This document shows, one piece after another, positions 10,891 through 23,060 of a stretch of DNA of 64,000 nucleotides; within the stretch, counting starts at the first letter, position 1; each line of letters opens with the position of its first letter. The translations under genes and the position numbers were made by a program. The notes below the pieces were generated by a model. It searched no databases, had not been told where the DNA came from, and was given only the letters and a program-made list of their open reading frames with translations. The stretch lies in NCBI GenBank assembly GCA_025024175.1, contig QCXZ01000041.1, forward strand, positions 51,951,786 through 52,015,785, in the 5' to 3' direction. Source of the stretch: Rhyzopertha dominica. Its lineage: Eukaryota; Arthropoda; Insecta; Coleoptera; Bostrichidae.

Positions 10891-11360
10891 GAGAAACATG
10901 CGCCTTGCATCGCTGGAGGTCGTTTACACCCTCTGAGACAATCAGTTCGTCCTCTATTGTTATCCAACCCAAAAATAACCCATTCCAATTCCGTCTTAAT
11001 CGCGTTTTAACAATAGTCGCGCGTCACCAGCCCTTTCGCGGCTATTTCTGGCCGGCAACTGTCTTCACGCTTTTGTTTCACCTTTTTATTAATCCTATTA
11101 GCCCCGCTGTTTACACAGAGCGAGGGACCCTCTCTTTGTGCGCCCCGTTTTGGAACTGGTCTCATTTGTATTTGTTAGCCACGGTCGAGACAGAAGGTAG
11201 ATTGCAGGGGTCTGCACAGATACAAGTCGGCTTGATATGCAGATCAGCAAGCCCCTGGAGACCACTGGCGATTCTCGCCCGTTCCAAATATAGCTTTGGA
11301 GGTAATTTCGGGTGCCGGGAAGCACAAAGGGGACGAACTTTTGGGGATTTCGCATGCTGA
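10890..11360. promoter_or_regulatory. GC-richer island with TAATCC core
   Basis: Frames are open on both strands (10905-11360 +, 11098-11427 -), as happens in GC-rich noncoding DNA, and neither resembles a known protein. It holds TTTGTTTCAC (11072-11081) and TTAATCCTATT (11089-11099), the same pair seen near 3.0 kb. Candidate cis-regulatory module. Confidence 0.35.
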
Positions 11361-11669
11361 GATTGCCATCGAAGAATGTGTTGACAGCAGGATAATCATT
11401 AAAATCAAAATAAAGCTGTCCCAGCATAAAACGTTTAGATCCTTTTGTTTAAACGAGATCTAGTCATGTCAGCAACAAGGCCAGGTAATACCAAGGAATG
11501 AAGGATCCTGCCAACTTTAATCACAAACGCTTGCTTTTATAACAAATGTTATTTAATGCAGACCTGATGGGTTTTAATGCCATGCCTTGGCATGTTATAA
11601 CGAATTTATACAAATTTAATATTACAGCTTGTTAATAAGCACATTACAAGAGTCACAAACTAAAAAAAA

Positions 11670-12175
11670 TTATTCACTATCACTTTCACTGTCAAAATCA
11701 CGATTAACTTCTATTATTAATTCTTGTACGTGATTCGCTCTATACCGATTTTCAGTGTCCAGTACATGCCGCACTGAATTTCTCCATGCATCGACACTTG
11801 TTATTTCAGCTTCGTGTCTAATTTTTAGTAGCATTTCATTGCTAAATTTTCCACCGGTGTTCCCTCGTCGAATTCTTTGTTCCAACTGGCCCTATATCAT
11901 TTCAATGGGGTTGAAAATGCAATGATATGGGGGTAATCGTAGAATGGGATGTCCACATTCAGAAGCGAGAATGTCAATTTTAAATTTCTTTTGTGTCAAG
12001 CACTTTCAACAATTGTTTTTTGTGTAGTACCCTCTTCGAAATATATCTTATTTTCTTAAAAACTCTTGAATGGTTGCCTTATTAGTTGTTGTATTTGGAA
12101 TTTTATCCAGTTGCTCCGAATGGTAACTAGCGTTGTCCATTACTATGACTCTGTTTGGTTTTGGGCAGACAATTG
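11670..12175 (-). pseudogene. DDE transposase relic, C-terminal half
   Basis: Read on the minus strand, this has RVIVMDNASYHS (second catalytic Asp, about 12136). It continues through a Lys-rich segment to a GHPILRLPPYHC block and a FNPIEM block, where the Glu would sit. The C-terminal tail is clean and ends EVNRDFDSESDSE at 11670. The same family as the transposase at 475-1729 is evident from the shared DNASYHS and NPIE blocks and the acidic Ser-Asp end. Stops and frame changes occur at about 11,890 and 12,000-12,060. The N-terminal half is not found adjacent. Confidence 0.8.
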
Positions 12176-12199
12176 CACACTGCGATCAAAAATTAGAAG

Positions 12200-13970
12200 G
12201 TATGGGCTGCCGCATTGAAATTGGAATATTTAGTATTCATGGCTATAAAAATAGATAACTACTCATTAAATCAGGAAAGAATACGATTTAGTCATACGTT
12301 AAAAGCTATTAGATGAGAAATATTTCTAGTTCAAATAATAATACCAAATAATGCTCATTGATTTATGTGTACGGAAAAAACTCTATAAAAGGCTAAACAC
12401 AATCATTGGATACGGTCCACTCCGCTGCAAAACAGTGGAACGTGCCAAACCGGTCTGTTATTATTTACGACAACTTCAGGTAATACTTATAAACCATTGT
12501 GAGCGGTAATCGGCTGTTCGTACAATGAGTCTCATGGATTGTTGCTTGCAAGTATACCTGTGATGCTTATAGTAATCTGTTGATTTCGTTTTCACTTCTT
12601 CTTCCTTTGTTGCGGATGGATCTTTGTAACCTTTGGTGTTTGTATATGTTCTCTATGCTACCTTCTAAGGCATTTCCCTTCTAGCTGTCGAACCATTTAA
12701 AAAATAAATAAATTTTATCCATAATCACTTTATACTTGAAGTATTAGGCACACTTAAGAACCGTATAAAGTACCACTTTGTCCACTAGTGGAATTATTTT
12801 ATTCCACATTAACATTTATCTTTATAAACATTTCGTTATTTGAGTTATAAAATTTTACTTGTTTTGCTATTAACATTAAGTTTGTACCTATCATCGGTTT
12901 TAGAACGCATGCCTATCGAGCTTTGTTTATAAATTTGTAAATATCTCTTCTTGCAAGCAGTGACTAGTACCAGCAGAACCTTGGATTTCCTTGCAATGTC
13001 TAACTTATTAGAAATGGAGTCCTCGATATAGCTTTCTGCTATAGCGGAGCTTCTCCACCCTCTATTAGCCATTGTTGAGGACCGCCTCAAACAATGGTCG
13101 CTGTAAGCTTCTGCATTTGCCAGATTCAAAAATGAAACAACTCTTGAAGGGACTTTCGACAGAGTGCTGATTGCAATAGGTTGTAAAATACACATTTGAT
13201 TAGTATATCGTAAAAAGAAAAAGAAGAAATAAAAATATAGGCAAAGAAAGTACAGTACCTACCATGTGTGTTGTCCTGACTTCACACCTTTAGAGTTCAA
13301 GCCTTTTTATATACAAAAAAACACATATTAAAGCCTCAAATTAACTATATTTATCATAAGAATCTGTATAACTACAAACATACTACATCGGAATGTAGCG
13401 ACAATCAAAATAATCATACATTGCCGCTGGTTTAAAATTACGACTTTTTGGACCATCCTCGTATACACTAAATGATAAAACAGGTATCTGTACAAACATT
13501 ATCACCTTTAATTTAAAACCAAATACTGCGCATTAAATTTATAACGTCGCACGTGTTTACATGCTAGTGAACACTTTTTTGCGCGCTCCCGAGCCGGCGG
13601 AGCAGCGGCAAAAAGAGGGCCAGTCCATTTTGTGGCGGGTAAGGTACCATTTTAGTGCGTCGTTTATTGTCTCAGTATCGCCGGTGATTAGCGTGCGTGC
13701 GGGTTAAATACGGGGTGTTCTTCAATTTGCGTTTCCGAAATTGACTTTTGGGTGTTTTAGTTACCTGTGGACTGACTGCTGGAGGCCTACATTCAACACT
13801 GTACTACGTTTGAGAAATGTGAGTGATGTTTTGCAGTACTACACTTGATTATGTACGCGTGATTAAAGATTTTCACTTGCCTAATACGAGGAATAATCAA
13901 TTTGCTCGAGAGAATCACATCATAACATCTATAGAAACATATGTTTGATATCCCACTCGCTTGATCACAT
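12200..13970. other. no gene recognised
   Basis: A 116-codon minus-strand frame (12845-13195) shows no domain I recognise. A GC-rich patch at about 13,560-13,800 (GAGCCGGCGGAGCAGC) stands out from the AT-rich surroundings and could be a promoter or transposon end. No partner repeat found. Confidence 0.35.
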
Positions 13971-13974
13971 GATA

Positions 13975-14290
13975 CATACAGTTAGATCAACTATTTGCTG
14001 TGATTTTCGCAAATTCTTCTTGAATAGTTTGCCTCCTTACAAGGCCCCTATTTTCATGGCAAATCATATCATTTGGATTAAATATACAGTGATACAGCGG
14101 TAGCAGTAAAACTATAAATTCGGAACGCCGGCACATTCAACATGATTCTTATCGCAACAACCTTTTTTTCACAGCGTTATGGGTGTCGTACCAAGTTTCG
14201 TTGACATAATATGATTGGTCTTTCTTCATCTCGAATTGTTTTGATTTGGTTTAAGTAGTTTACTCGCCATTCTAAATTTTGTGGAGATTC
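13975..14290 (-). pseudogene. third DDE transposase relic, internally deleted
   Basis: Minus strand: NYLNQIKTIRDEERPII is followed by a NETWYDTHN-like block, where the usual DETW has Asn for Asp. Soon after come a YHCIFNP block and RRQTIQEEFAKITAN. In the complete family the DETW and YHC.NPIE blocks are about 150 residues apart; here they almost touch. The segment holding the second Asp (DNASYHS) is therefore deleted. It is a separate copy from 11,670-12,175, because both carry the NPIE region. Confidence 0.68.
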
Positions 14291-15400
14291 CATTAGCATA
14301 TTTTATTTATAGAGCATATTGCATTTTCCAGTTAATTTATCCAAATGCATGACATAAAAACTAAATTTTCGATAAAAATAAGGTTAAATGGACAATTGAT
14401 GGTGAAAGAATAGGTACTTGACTTCGATAAAAATGGCCTCTCCATCAGCTTTTAAGCAGCAGCTGTACAACACTTTTAAACATTCCTGTAGGTACCTATA
14501 TTTTCATTGAAAATAAAAAAGTGAAACAAAGCAAACATTTAATGGACTAAACGAACAAATACATTTTTTGGTAACTGTTTACATAATTGGAAAACAAAAT
14601 ACACTCGCAACATAGAACTTAAAACATTGTTTGGTAGGTACACTAACAAAACTTCCATCTGAAATAAAAATGGCATATGTACAACATATAATACGCCAGG
14701 GAAATATGTTAACCTGTCACTTACCTACTGAACTAAAAGAGCTCTTTTAGATTTGGCTGGTGGCCCACGTGGTCTTCCAACTGTAATTGCTTTTTCTATT
14801 GCACCGATCAGAATTATTCAAATTAGCATAATATGTAAATTTGATTTAACAGTAAACATAACTTATTGAGCATTTATATTTTTTCTAATGCATTGCTGTA
14901 AAATGCAAAATTTAATTCAATAGAGAACGTAAATTATCGTGCAAATAGGATATTTTATATTGTGATTTTATTTTATTTTGTCTCATAAACGCAATGGTAG
15001 GCCATTCTCCAACAGAAATATTTACTACCAATATGCTTAACCACTTAACTACTTAAACTTCAAATTTTAAAATGGCAGCCTTATTTGCTACTAACTTTTG
15101 GACCAGTAATAAAAATAGCATCAAATATTAATATTTCCGTTTACATTTGTGATATGACACCCAAGGTGTTGCGAAGACAGAAGTCCATTGTGCTTTTAGA
15201 TGATGACTTTTACCAAAGAGTTCCATTTGTGAAGAAATATATAAATGACGGAGGACACTTTTTTTGGGAAAGAAGAAAACACTGAACCGAGTACTGTACT
15301 TGCAGTTTCCTAGTTGATTTGACTATGACTTTTACTTTTAGGATTATTACAAATGGTTTTCTTTCGTAACCTCCAGGTAATTCGATATTACCAACCGACC
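14291..15400. other. AT-rich stretch, no gene recognised
   Basis: A short minus-strand GRPRGPPAKSKRAL AT-hook-like string occurs near 14,740-14,790, but with no surrounding coding frame. The + strand frame 15085-15285 has no recognisable domain. Confidence 0.35.
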
Positions 15401-16022
15401 CTCAAAGAACGACCTTGTTAAAAATAAATTACCCAAAAAAATCCCTCTGCAGCATGATGCATTAATAAAAATACCCGCGTCGCGAGCCAAATTACCGCGA
15501 GCCATTCGCCGGTAAGTCTTCCCGGTGCCGTGGCTAAACAATAGCAATTACCTAGCGCAATTTGTCTTGTATAAACGTGAGTTCGCCCACGCCGTCGCAG
15601 CCTCCGAGATGAGATAATCGGGTGGCTACAAAACGCAAATAAACAGGACCGCCGAACAATTATAAATAACGGCTACCGAAGTGATTTTTTAAAAGCCCGT
15701 CACTGACGGTTGTCGGGGGTATTTTTAAATCGGACAGATTTCATTTGTCTTCCCCGTTCGCCATCGGTTTATTTTCCTGTTGAACACGCGCTGGAAACAA
15801 TTAACTTTGAGTTCATCTTTTTTCGGGTCTCAATTAGCGCGACCAGACAGAAAAACAAGCACGTTAGTGGATTGGATTGGCGATGGATCGCTGAAAATTC
15901 CGAGCTGAACAGATGGACGCTGAAACCACTTTGGTTGCTGCATATCCTGGAATCTTTGCACATGAATCAGCTCGGGATGCTTGTTAAAAAGCCGCTGCAA
16001 ATTGAATCAATACTTCCACATT
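15400..16022. promoter_or_regulatory. GC-richer island
   Basis: About 600 bp with higher G+C and short AT cores such as CAATAGCAATTACC (about 15,537) and CAATTATAAATAAC (about 15,657). Open frames occur on both strands (15710-16024 +, 15769-15963 -) without known domains. Candidate enhancer, unproven. Confidence 0.33.
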
Positions 16023-16024
16023 AA

Positions 16025-16320
16025 TTATCAAAATGACATCTACGTTTTTATTTCTTAATACTATACGATTAGTAAGCATTTTTTCTCTCTACACATTATT
16101 TCTAAGACAAACAGTCCTCGAGATATTAGCAAAAATACATAAATTTTAAAAATCGGTCGCTTTGGGTAGTTGAGATTTATACGTTTGCCAAATTTCAAAT
16201 TCATATGTTAAGTCTTTCGAAAGTTATTGTGTCCACAAACAAAACCACAGACACACAGACAAGATTTTTTTTGCTCAAATTTTGTTCGCGATATAATACC
16301 ATCCGTTGGATGTGGAAGTA
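16025..16320. repeat. ACAGACACACAGACA-tailed repeat relic
   Basis: The segment ends in a short ACAGACACACAGACA tract (about 16,245-16,262) preceded by TCGAAAGTTATTGTGTCCAC. From memory such strings are common in dispersed insect repeats. Family not assigned. Confidence 0.35.
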
Positions 16321-16739
16321 AAAATGCGCTGTTTACTTAGGATTAGGACTTGCGAAAGGTTCTGTACTCAAGACGTTGAATATTTTTATGGTAAATCAAG
16401 TGTAAAGTGTGATCTGATAATAACGTGTTACCAAGTAACTGCTCATTAAATACCAAATGCACATTCGAAAGCATTTAAGTAAGATAAATGATTTTCAGTA
16501 TTCTAACCTACGTTTGGTTATCAACTTTTCATTAGTTTTATATAAGTGTTTTACCTAGCTTATCTAGTTTTGGAAGTATAATATGCGAAATAGCGGTTTT
16601 TTCTTAACTGTGAAAAATCGTATCGTATGATACTCAAATGGAATAATTAATAAGTTGGTATGACAATTTGTAAAATGGATTTGGAACATGCTGATAGTGA
16701 AGAAAATTAGGCAAAATCATTCTAAAAGTAACTATAGAA

Positions 16740-16810
16740 ACCGCAAGTAGATATCTTGCATGATGATGTAGAGGTTCACTTTTGGCGAAAATTGCAACAA
16801 ATTGAAGAAT
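16740..16810 (+). repeat. short dispersed repeat, copy A
   Basis: About 70 bp (CGCAAGTAGATATCTTGC and following) that recurs at 21,289-21,360 in the same orientation with roughly one difference in five bases. Unassigned family. Confidence 0.55.
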
Positions 16811-17666
16811 GAAATAATACAGATAACCAGAATATTAGTACATTATTAGATAGAGCACCCGTGAAAACAAGCGGACGTCAACTCATCATCGAAAAACCCC
16901 CAACATATTTTATAGATTTCTTTGAAATCTATTACGAGAGAAAGGCCAAGTAATCACCGTTTTTAAACTCGTAATCTCCCCAAGATATTGTCTGTTATCT
17001 ATTAAAACAAACTCTGCGATAGATCTTTACATATTTTTCTTTTAATTTCTGAACGAGAAACCTGAAAATCCTGATAAAAGATAAAGTATAGTAATCGGTG
17101 AAAGATTCCTGGAGCTAGGAGCCAACTCTTTGAAGCTGGGACTGCAACATTCTTGTTGTTACGAATCGTTGTCTTAGGGCGGATAACATTAAAAGACTGT
17201 CTTGGTCAGGATGAGTCATAACACGATTTCTACTTAGTTCAGCTCTTCTACCTTTTCCTATAAAGATTATTCAACTATTGTTATGTGGAATACATATCAA
17301 AATCTGTCATATATTCGGTGACGACTCCAACTTTTGTACCAAATTTCTAAATCCGCATTACATTTTAACAATTAATACAGAAAAACAAAAAAACTAAAAA
17401 TCCAACCGAACTAACGTTTACGAAAGACAGTTTATTTAATACAAGTTTTCGGAATCCAGTAAGCGCGAATTGAAACCCGGGGTGTGGTTAAATATCCAAT
17501 TAAATAGATTTCATTTTATTTAAATGAAGCTTAATTTGGTTTAAATATTAAGTAGCCGGTTTATTTTTGAGAGCAGTGCACTGGCGATCTAAGAAGGTTG
17601 GCTTGACGCATAATGCTGAGGCATTCCTCATTCTGAGTTTTGATAATACTACAATTGTATCTTTAC

Positions 17667-19024
17667 CAGGGGCGCCGACTCCATGGGTGTTCGGGTGTTC
17701 CAGCACCCACGAGAGGTAAATTGTGGGTGCGGAGCACCCACGACCAAATAGACATCAACACTTGTACCATAAATTCAGATTGACTTATCATAGATATAAA
17801 AACGAACTCGTTCGTCAAATTTATTAAGTTAGAGCGTCTATAGTCCTGTCAGATTACTCAAACCCACCCAACATTATTTTAGAATTCCTTGTGAAAGCAA
17901 GTACGTGTAAATGTTGCTCACAGTTTTTGAGTATCTGAGTTTTTATTTATTATATTCGAATTTTGCTTTATGTGAACCATTTCAAGTATTAATCTCCTGT
18001 TTGTACTACTTACTTTATCCAAAATTTTGACATCCCAGTTAATATGATGTCCATTGTTGATTATTATGTGTTCTGTAAGTGAGCATATATCCCTTTGTTT
18101 AGTTATATCACTTTGTGGAGAGCCAATTTGTTAACCATCAATTATGATGTCTGTCCTATGTACTTACCTTCGTAATCCTCACATTCCAAACAATATGTAG
18201 CATTTGCTTGATATTTTGCAGGTATTTCTGATTTTAGTCTTGTGAGTAGGGCTGAGCCATTCTTTTTGTTCTTAATTGCAATTTTTATGTTTTCATTTGT
18301 TGTCAATCCAGTAATGTTTGGTAGGGATCCATACCTTCTATGTTCTACTGTTTGTAGGTTATTGTCAACCATAGGATTATGATTTACCCTCTGCCCCACG
18401 TCACCCTGCATATTACCGTTATTCACCGTTAGCTGTGTTTGTGTTACATAAATGTTAATAAATCAGTAGTAGAATACAAAATTTTATTTATCAACGTTTT
18501 CGGGTATAAATGTGTATTAGTAAATTTTTCTCAATAAGTTGTGAATGTGATAATTTAATAATTGTATGTTTCATCTGTTTTATAAAGTTTATTTTAATTT
18601 GTGTCGAATGATCTGACAAGTAGTTTATATACCTTCCCGATGAGGTTGGTTTCCGGTACCAATCCAGTATTATTTTATCATTTTTTCGTACGACTTTGGT
18701 GTCCAGAAAGGGTACTCCACATTCTACCTCTCATGCTGTAGTGAATTTAATATATTTATCATAAACGTTGAACACATTTCTATTCATACAAAAGTTTGTT
18801 GATGACTTAATAATGCTGTTACCAACAAAGGCACTAGAGCAAATCTGACATTTTTGTATTTATTTCCTTTTCCCTCTTATGTACCTATCTTTTTTTATAT
18901 CATACATATTTCTGTCCTATTGCATGTGTACCTATTGAGTTCTATTGGACGGATTCATAGATACGATTTTCACGATTATGTTAGCATGAGCACCCACGGG
19001 GTTTTCTAAAAGCCGGCGCTCCTG
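17667..19024. mobile_element. non-autonomous hAT element carrying PLE sequence
   Basis: Ends are CAGGGGCGCCG (17667) and, inverted, CAGGAGCGCCG (ending 19024). The 8-bp target duplication ATCTTTAC is exact on both sides (17659-17666 and 19025-19032). Short CAG-starting TIRs and 8-bp duplications are the hAT hallmark. CACCCACG occurs near both ends (about 17,705, 17,732 and 18,991), like subterminal transposase-binding repeats. There is no hAT transposase: the interior is mostly Penelope-like sequence. The inverted copy of the host repeat at 23.3-24.5 kb is the matching empty site. Length 1,358 bp. Confidence 0.9.
17900..18835 (-). pseudogene. Penelope-like RT end and GIY-YIG domain inside the hAT
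   Basis: On the minus strand the order is a VPFLDTKVVRKND block, then DWYRKPTSSGRYINYLSDH (about 18,600-18,720), a region with stops, and then YCLECEDYEGKYIGQTS (GIY-YIG core, about 18,142-18,200). It continues with CSLTEHII, KILDKVSSTNRRLILEM and INKNSDTQKL to about 17,930. This is the C-terminal third of a Penelope-like polymerase: RT thumb region, linker and GIY-YIG nuclease. The catalytic RT blocks are missing. It lies wholly between the hAT ends, so it either inserted into the hAT or was captured by it before the hAT moved. Confidence 0.82.
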
Positions 19025-19739
19025 ATCTTTACCACCTATACATATTCACTCCTAGCTTAAATCTTTAAAGCTTCTAGTGTGAAAATTTTAAATTTGAAAC
19101 TGTACTAAAAGCGCATCGGTTTATGCATTAGTCTTTGACATGTGTGAATTCTGAATCAGAAATAGTGGTTCTATTAGTAGAAGCTTTTAAGGTGAAATTT
19201 GTGTTCCTTTGGTACTTCGTGTTATATCATTATACATTATGTGGATCACGGATTTTTATTTTCCCCAATAAAATGTATCAACTCATCTTTTGTTAAACGT
19301 GAGAGCGATGCAATTGAATGCGCTAGATATCAGCTAACTGAGATCAGCAATAACTGAATTAGTAAAAAAGGAGCTTTGTATGATCAGTATACATAGAGAA
19401 CATATAAACAATTTGAGTCTTTATTTCACAGAAAATGTTTTAAGTCGCCTTGCAGAAAATCCATGAAGATTATTCATGGAATACATACTTCATTAATTAC
19501 TTAACTACCTATATTTAATAACCGCATGTTTCTATTTAGCCCCCCCCCCTAGACCAAAAGCTAGGTACACCCATGTCGCAGTTAGATTTTTTACTCGAGA
19601 AAATGGTATATCTCTTGAACAATTGATTTGAGACGAATACGTTAATAATATGTTTTAAACTGCACTTTGTTCTTTAGAAGGCTATTGAAGCATACCGTTA
19701 ATTTTCATTTTCTAGTGGTTTCTAGAACTTCGACATTTA

Positions 19740-20420
19740 ATATTGTCAAATCGATGCATTGATTAAATGCCGGCAACGCTGCAGCCACAACAGTCAAAGG
19801 AACCGGGAGCTTTGCGCTCCCGAAGAGAAACAAACAGTTCTGCCCGAAAGCCCGTAAACGCGGAACAAACAGCGCTCCGTGTATATTCCCCACAATTAAT
19901 TAAAGGAAATGCCCGGGCCACCATTATCGTCAGAATTATTAAGTAAGCACAAACAAATCGGGCACTCTCAGATGCTCGTTTGAGAAAATAATTAACCACC
20001 GGGGTAAGGCACTTTTAAATTAACCATCTTGTACTTATTTGTTCAGCGTAAAGACGCTCGGAACCGCGGGAAGTAACAAATAAACGATTTTCGGCTTAAT
20101 AACCGATAATTACTTAAATGCTAATGAACAAATTTAACTATCTGCTCGTTAATCACGGCTCGTCCGACTAATGGCCCTCGCGGATGAAAAAGGCGATTTT
20201 TTTCCGTCGTGGATGGATGTACCGTTGGCTGAAACAATCGCACGTATGGGATGCGCGACCTCTGACATCCCATCAAACAGTTCTTTTCTCAACAAATTCC
20301 GATTGATACTGACCATTAGGCACGATCGTGACGGAAGCAAGCGGGTAGGCCTGTCAGAAGATGCGCCTCGCCAGTTAACGAGATAACCGATGCTAAATGA
20401 GGGGTCGATTGAGAAAAAAG
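19740..20420. promoter_or_regulatory. GC-richer island with many TAATTA cores
   Basis: About 680 bp of mixed GC-rich blocks and AT cores: CAATTAATTAAAGG (about 19,892), AATAATTAACCACCGG (about 19,985) and GATAATTACTTAAATG (about 20,105). A hairpin-like GGGAGCTTTGCGCTCCC occurs at about 19,805. Frames are open on both strands but match nothing known. One of the better enhancer candidates in the window. Confidence 0.4.
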
Positions 20421-21285
20421 CGTGTGGCCACTATTTACACAAGTCGTTATGATGCGGAATTAATTTTGCTGGATCCATTTTCAAATTATCCATTAGGAAG
20501 GTGATAAAAAATTTGCTAGTTGGCGACCCTACTATAGAAATATGACCTGCAAGTTGCAAGTCAAAATTGAGTCCGCATTTCGTTGAAAAAAGGGAAGCCT
20601 TTCGTTTTATAAAAATTGCAATACAGGTGCATATGCGTAGAGGGAGAATACATGAAAAAATAGGTAGTTTAGAAATCATATACTTATTGAAATTGTGTTC
20701 GAAGTTCTTGCTTGTCTTTTAATACTTTCTTTCACTGTAGTCTCGCCCATTATATTCATATTCATATTGCCATATTTATCTGCCTCTTTCTTGCAGTAAT
20801 GTGCTACACTTTTCGCATTTGTAACATACCACCATATCCCCATACTATAAAAATAGATAAATACAATGAATTTAATTTAAATAGAAAACTGAAAAAGCAA
20901 GGTGCTCAGAATGTATCATTACCAGAATAATTTATAGTGTCAAATGCTTTGGTAAAGTCAGCTTACCTTTATCAACACAATGAAATATATTATCTGTGAT
21001 CTTTGATAGTGCAGTGTCACAAACATCAGGTGGACGTATCTGGACAGAAAATGGAGCAAAACTTCAAATTTGTTCAATGTTCACGGATCTATCACTCCAT
21101 CATTCTGTCAAATATCATAGAAACAGTTTGGTAAATACTAATAAGCGAGAGATCCGTCAAGCTTTTGAAATGAGCTGTCTTTAGATTAGGTTGCACTGGA
21201 GCTTGTTTCCAGGCATTGAGAAACTCTCCTAATGAAAAATAACGTTGATAATATGCTTAAGGAAAGGGGTGGTAGTGGGACAGCA
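20421..21285. other. no gene recognised
   Basis: Frames of 60-82 codons on both strands, none with a recognisable domain. Confidence 0.35.
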
Positions 21286-21288
21286 CTT

Positions 21289-21360
21289 TTCGCAAGTAGA
21301 TACCTTGCATGGTGATGCCAACGTTCACTTTTATCGAAAACTTCCACAAATTCAAAACCG
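21289..21360 (+). repeat. short dispersed repeat, copy B
   Basis: Partner of 16,740-16,810 (CGCAAGTAGATACCTTGC and following). Confidence 0.55.
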
Positions 21361-21789
21361 TAGTTAAATTTGTTTACTGCACAAAATCATATATTTTGAA
21401 CAATTAATTTGGGACATTTTTTAATCCGTACTATGCTCTCTGAGCGTTTCCGTTCAGGAAATAAAGTCTTAAAATTCTAATCAAAAATTCCTAAATATGT
21501 ATTTTTACTTTATGTTTTCAATAACGAACGATTTCTTAAACTAAATGATACAGTGTTTTATTCTACACATATAGCTAAGTGGAATTCAAATTTGAAAAGA
21601 CAAGTTTTGCAACTAAAACGTGTATGTGCGATTAAAATAAGATTTATGCTCTAACTTTCAGGTAAACATTATTTTCAAAATCTTACTTTTTATGAAATTC
21701 GAACCATAATGTTCTGGCCCTGCCACTAATGTGTAGAACTTCTTGTTCGCAGGGTCATATACCTAATACGTAATTATCATCTACTCTAA

Positions 21790-22165
21790 ACCAACCCAGT
21801 GCCACTATTCTTTGGGACACTTTTTCATCACGGGGTATGCGATAAACGAATCTACAATAGATATTCAGGATTTTCTGTAATCTTAACTTAGTTTATTTTA
21901 TCCAGAGATGAGTAAAACACAATGAAACCGTAATTAAGGATGGACAACACTATTGATTAACAAAGTTTCTTACGCATTCTGAAATTTATTAAATATCTGT
22001 TGCAATACAGCAGTTTTAAAGCTAGATAAGCCTTCCTTACTATGCCGGCAATATGTTGTTTAAAACGAAGATCGCTTTCAAATATTAAATCCAAGTTTCT
22101 TACGCTGTTAACAACAGGCAATGGTTGATTATTAATATTAATTTCAGATAAATAAAAAAATAAAT
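21790..22165 (-). pseudogene. LINE reverse transcriptase relic, thumb region
   Basis: Minus strand: LSEININNQPLPVVNSVRNL, then ESDLRFKQHIAGIVRKAYLAL and SIVLSILNYGFIVFYSSL. This is the segment after the RT catalytic blocks of jockey/CR1-type LINEs (a VK.LG....D..L.F..HI..I..KA motif, then VLS...Y). Stops are present, and both the catalytic YADD part and the 3' end are missing. Confidence 0.65.
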
Positions 22166-22600
22166 TAAAATCTGTAAATTAGTTGCACAGAAGAAATTCA
22201 GGATCGTTCTTTAGTGTCTAAGAAAACAATTCATCTGGCTCCCTTGGTGATACTACTGGCTGTAATCCTATTGCGGTGTAATTTTAACAACTTACTGACG
22301 GGGTACAATGCAAGTGGCTGTCGTCCACCTCTCAGGCATTTGAAGCAAAAATCTGCTACAGCACCCTCTAGCGATAACGAGAATTGAAGTAAGATAACGT
22401 GTCTGCAAGAACTACTCATTGCAAAATGATTTTTGCTGACTGCACTAGTACACGATTCTATTTAAAACAATATTTAAATGTATCTTCTTTGTGGCTGCGT
22501 GTTAATATTCTTTCTACCTTGCTTTTGCGAGTGGCAGGACAGACAATATAAATGAAGAAACTGCAACCAATATTGGCTGCCCTATCACTCTCAAATATAA
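22166..22600. other. no gene recognised
   Basis: Contains a TAATCCTATT core (22,263-22,272) also present at 3.0 and 11.1 kb. Otherwise nothing seen. Confidence 0.3.
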
Positions 22601-23060
22601 GGTAGAAAGTGAGCTTTTCCGTCCTTTTCCTCCCCATTATAGCCTGCCCCGCATATTCCGCGAGCTCCTCCTTTTCCACCCCCCAAATCGTCATCGAGCA
22701 GGCTGAAACAACGTTCTGTCGTTGTCAGCGGTCATTGTGTCTGTTAATATACAGTCCGGACCCGTGGTTTAATAGTCGCAGGATTCCGCGAGCGAGTTTA
22801 CTGCCGGGCTCATCAGATTAGAGACATTAACTGACTTGGACCGAGCATTAATTTCGCTGTTTATGGAGAACAGAAGACACTTGTTACCTCTCGGTGGAAT
22901 GGCGACCGCGAACCTCCCGATGACGGGGTCATCCTTTCCGAGAACGCGCGACGCGAACAATGCGTTAATTGTGGAGGAGTTGGGTTTGAGGAGCTATACC
23001 GTTTCCAATGAAACTCTGAAAAATCGGACGATGCGTCCGTGCAGTTTAACCACTTTAAAC
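22600..23060. promoter_or_regulatory. GC-richer island
   Basis: Higher G+C with a pyrimidine-rich start (CCGTCCTTTTCCTCCCC, about 22,620). It contains GCATTAATTTCG and GCGTTAATTGTGG cores. Overlapping frames on both strands (22609-22821 +, 22836-23162 +, 22769-22960 -) have no known domain. Candidate regulatory DNA. Confidence 0.33.

Larger units (their letters stand above)
17130..19575 (-). repeat. interspersed repeat, copy 1, split by a hAT
   Basis: Removing 17,667-19,024 and one target duplication leaves about 1.08 kb that matches the reverse complement of 23,340-24,463 along nearly its whole length, with indels. The outer end near 19,575 reads CATGGGTGTACCTAGC on the minus strand and is followed by a C tract at about 19,541-19,550. 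The other end stops near 17,130 after a shared GCAGT..CAGCTTCAAA segment. Family unassigned. The inner end shows weak similarity to a LINE C-terminus. Confidence 0.85.

Noticed and set aside
10905..11427. Long frames on both strands as possible genes.
   Set aside because: Fully overlapping opposite frames in a GC-rich island are expected by chance, and neither shows a domain.
12385..12475. Plus-strand SAAKQWNVPNRSV resembling a psq-type helix-turn-helix of pogo-like transposases.
   Set aside because: About 20 residues with stops on both sides and no DDE domain nearby. Could be chance.
12845..13195. 116-codon minus-strand frame as the N-terminal half of the 11.7-kb transposase.
   Set aside because: No HTH or DETW block could be found in it, and the spacing is too large.
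14740..14795. Minus-strand GRPRGPPAKSKRAL resembling an AT-hook.
   Set aside because: Very short, no supporting frame or partner domain.
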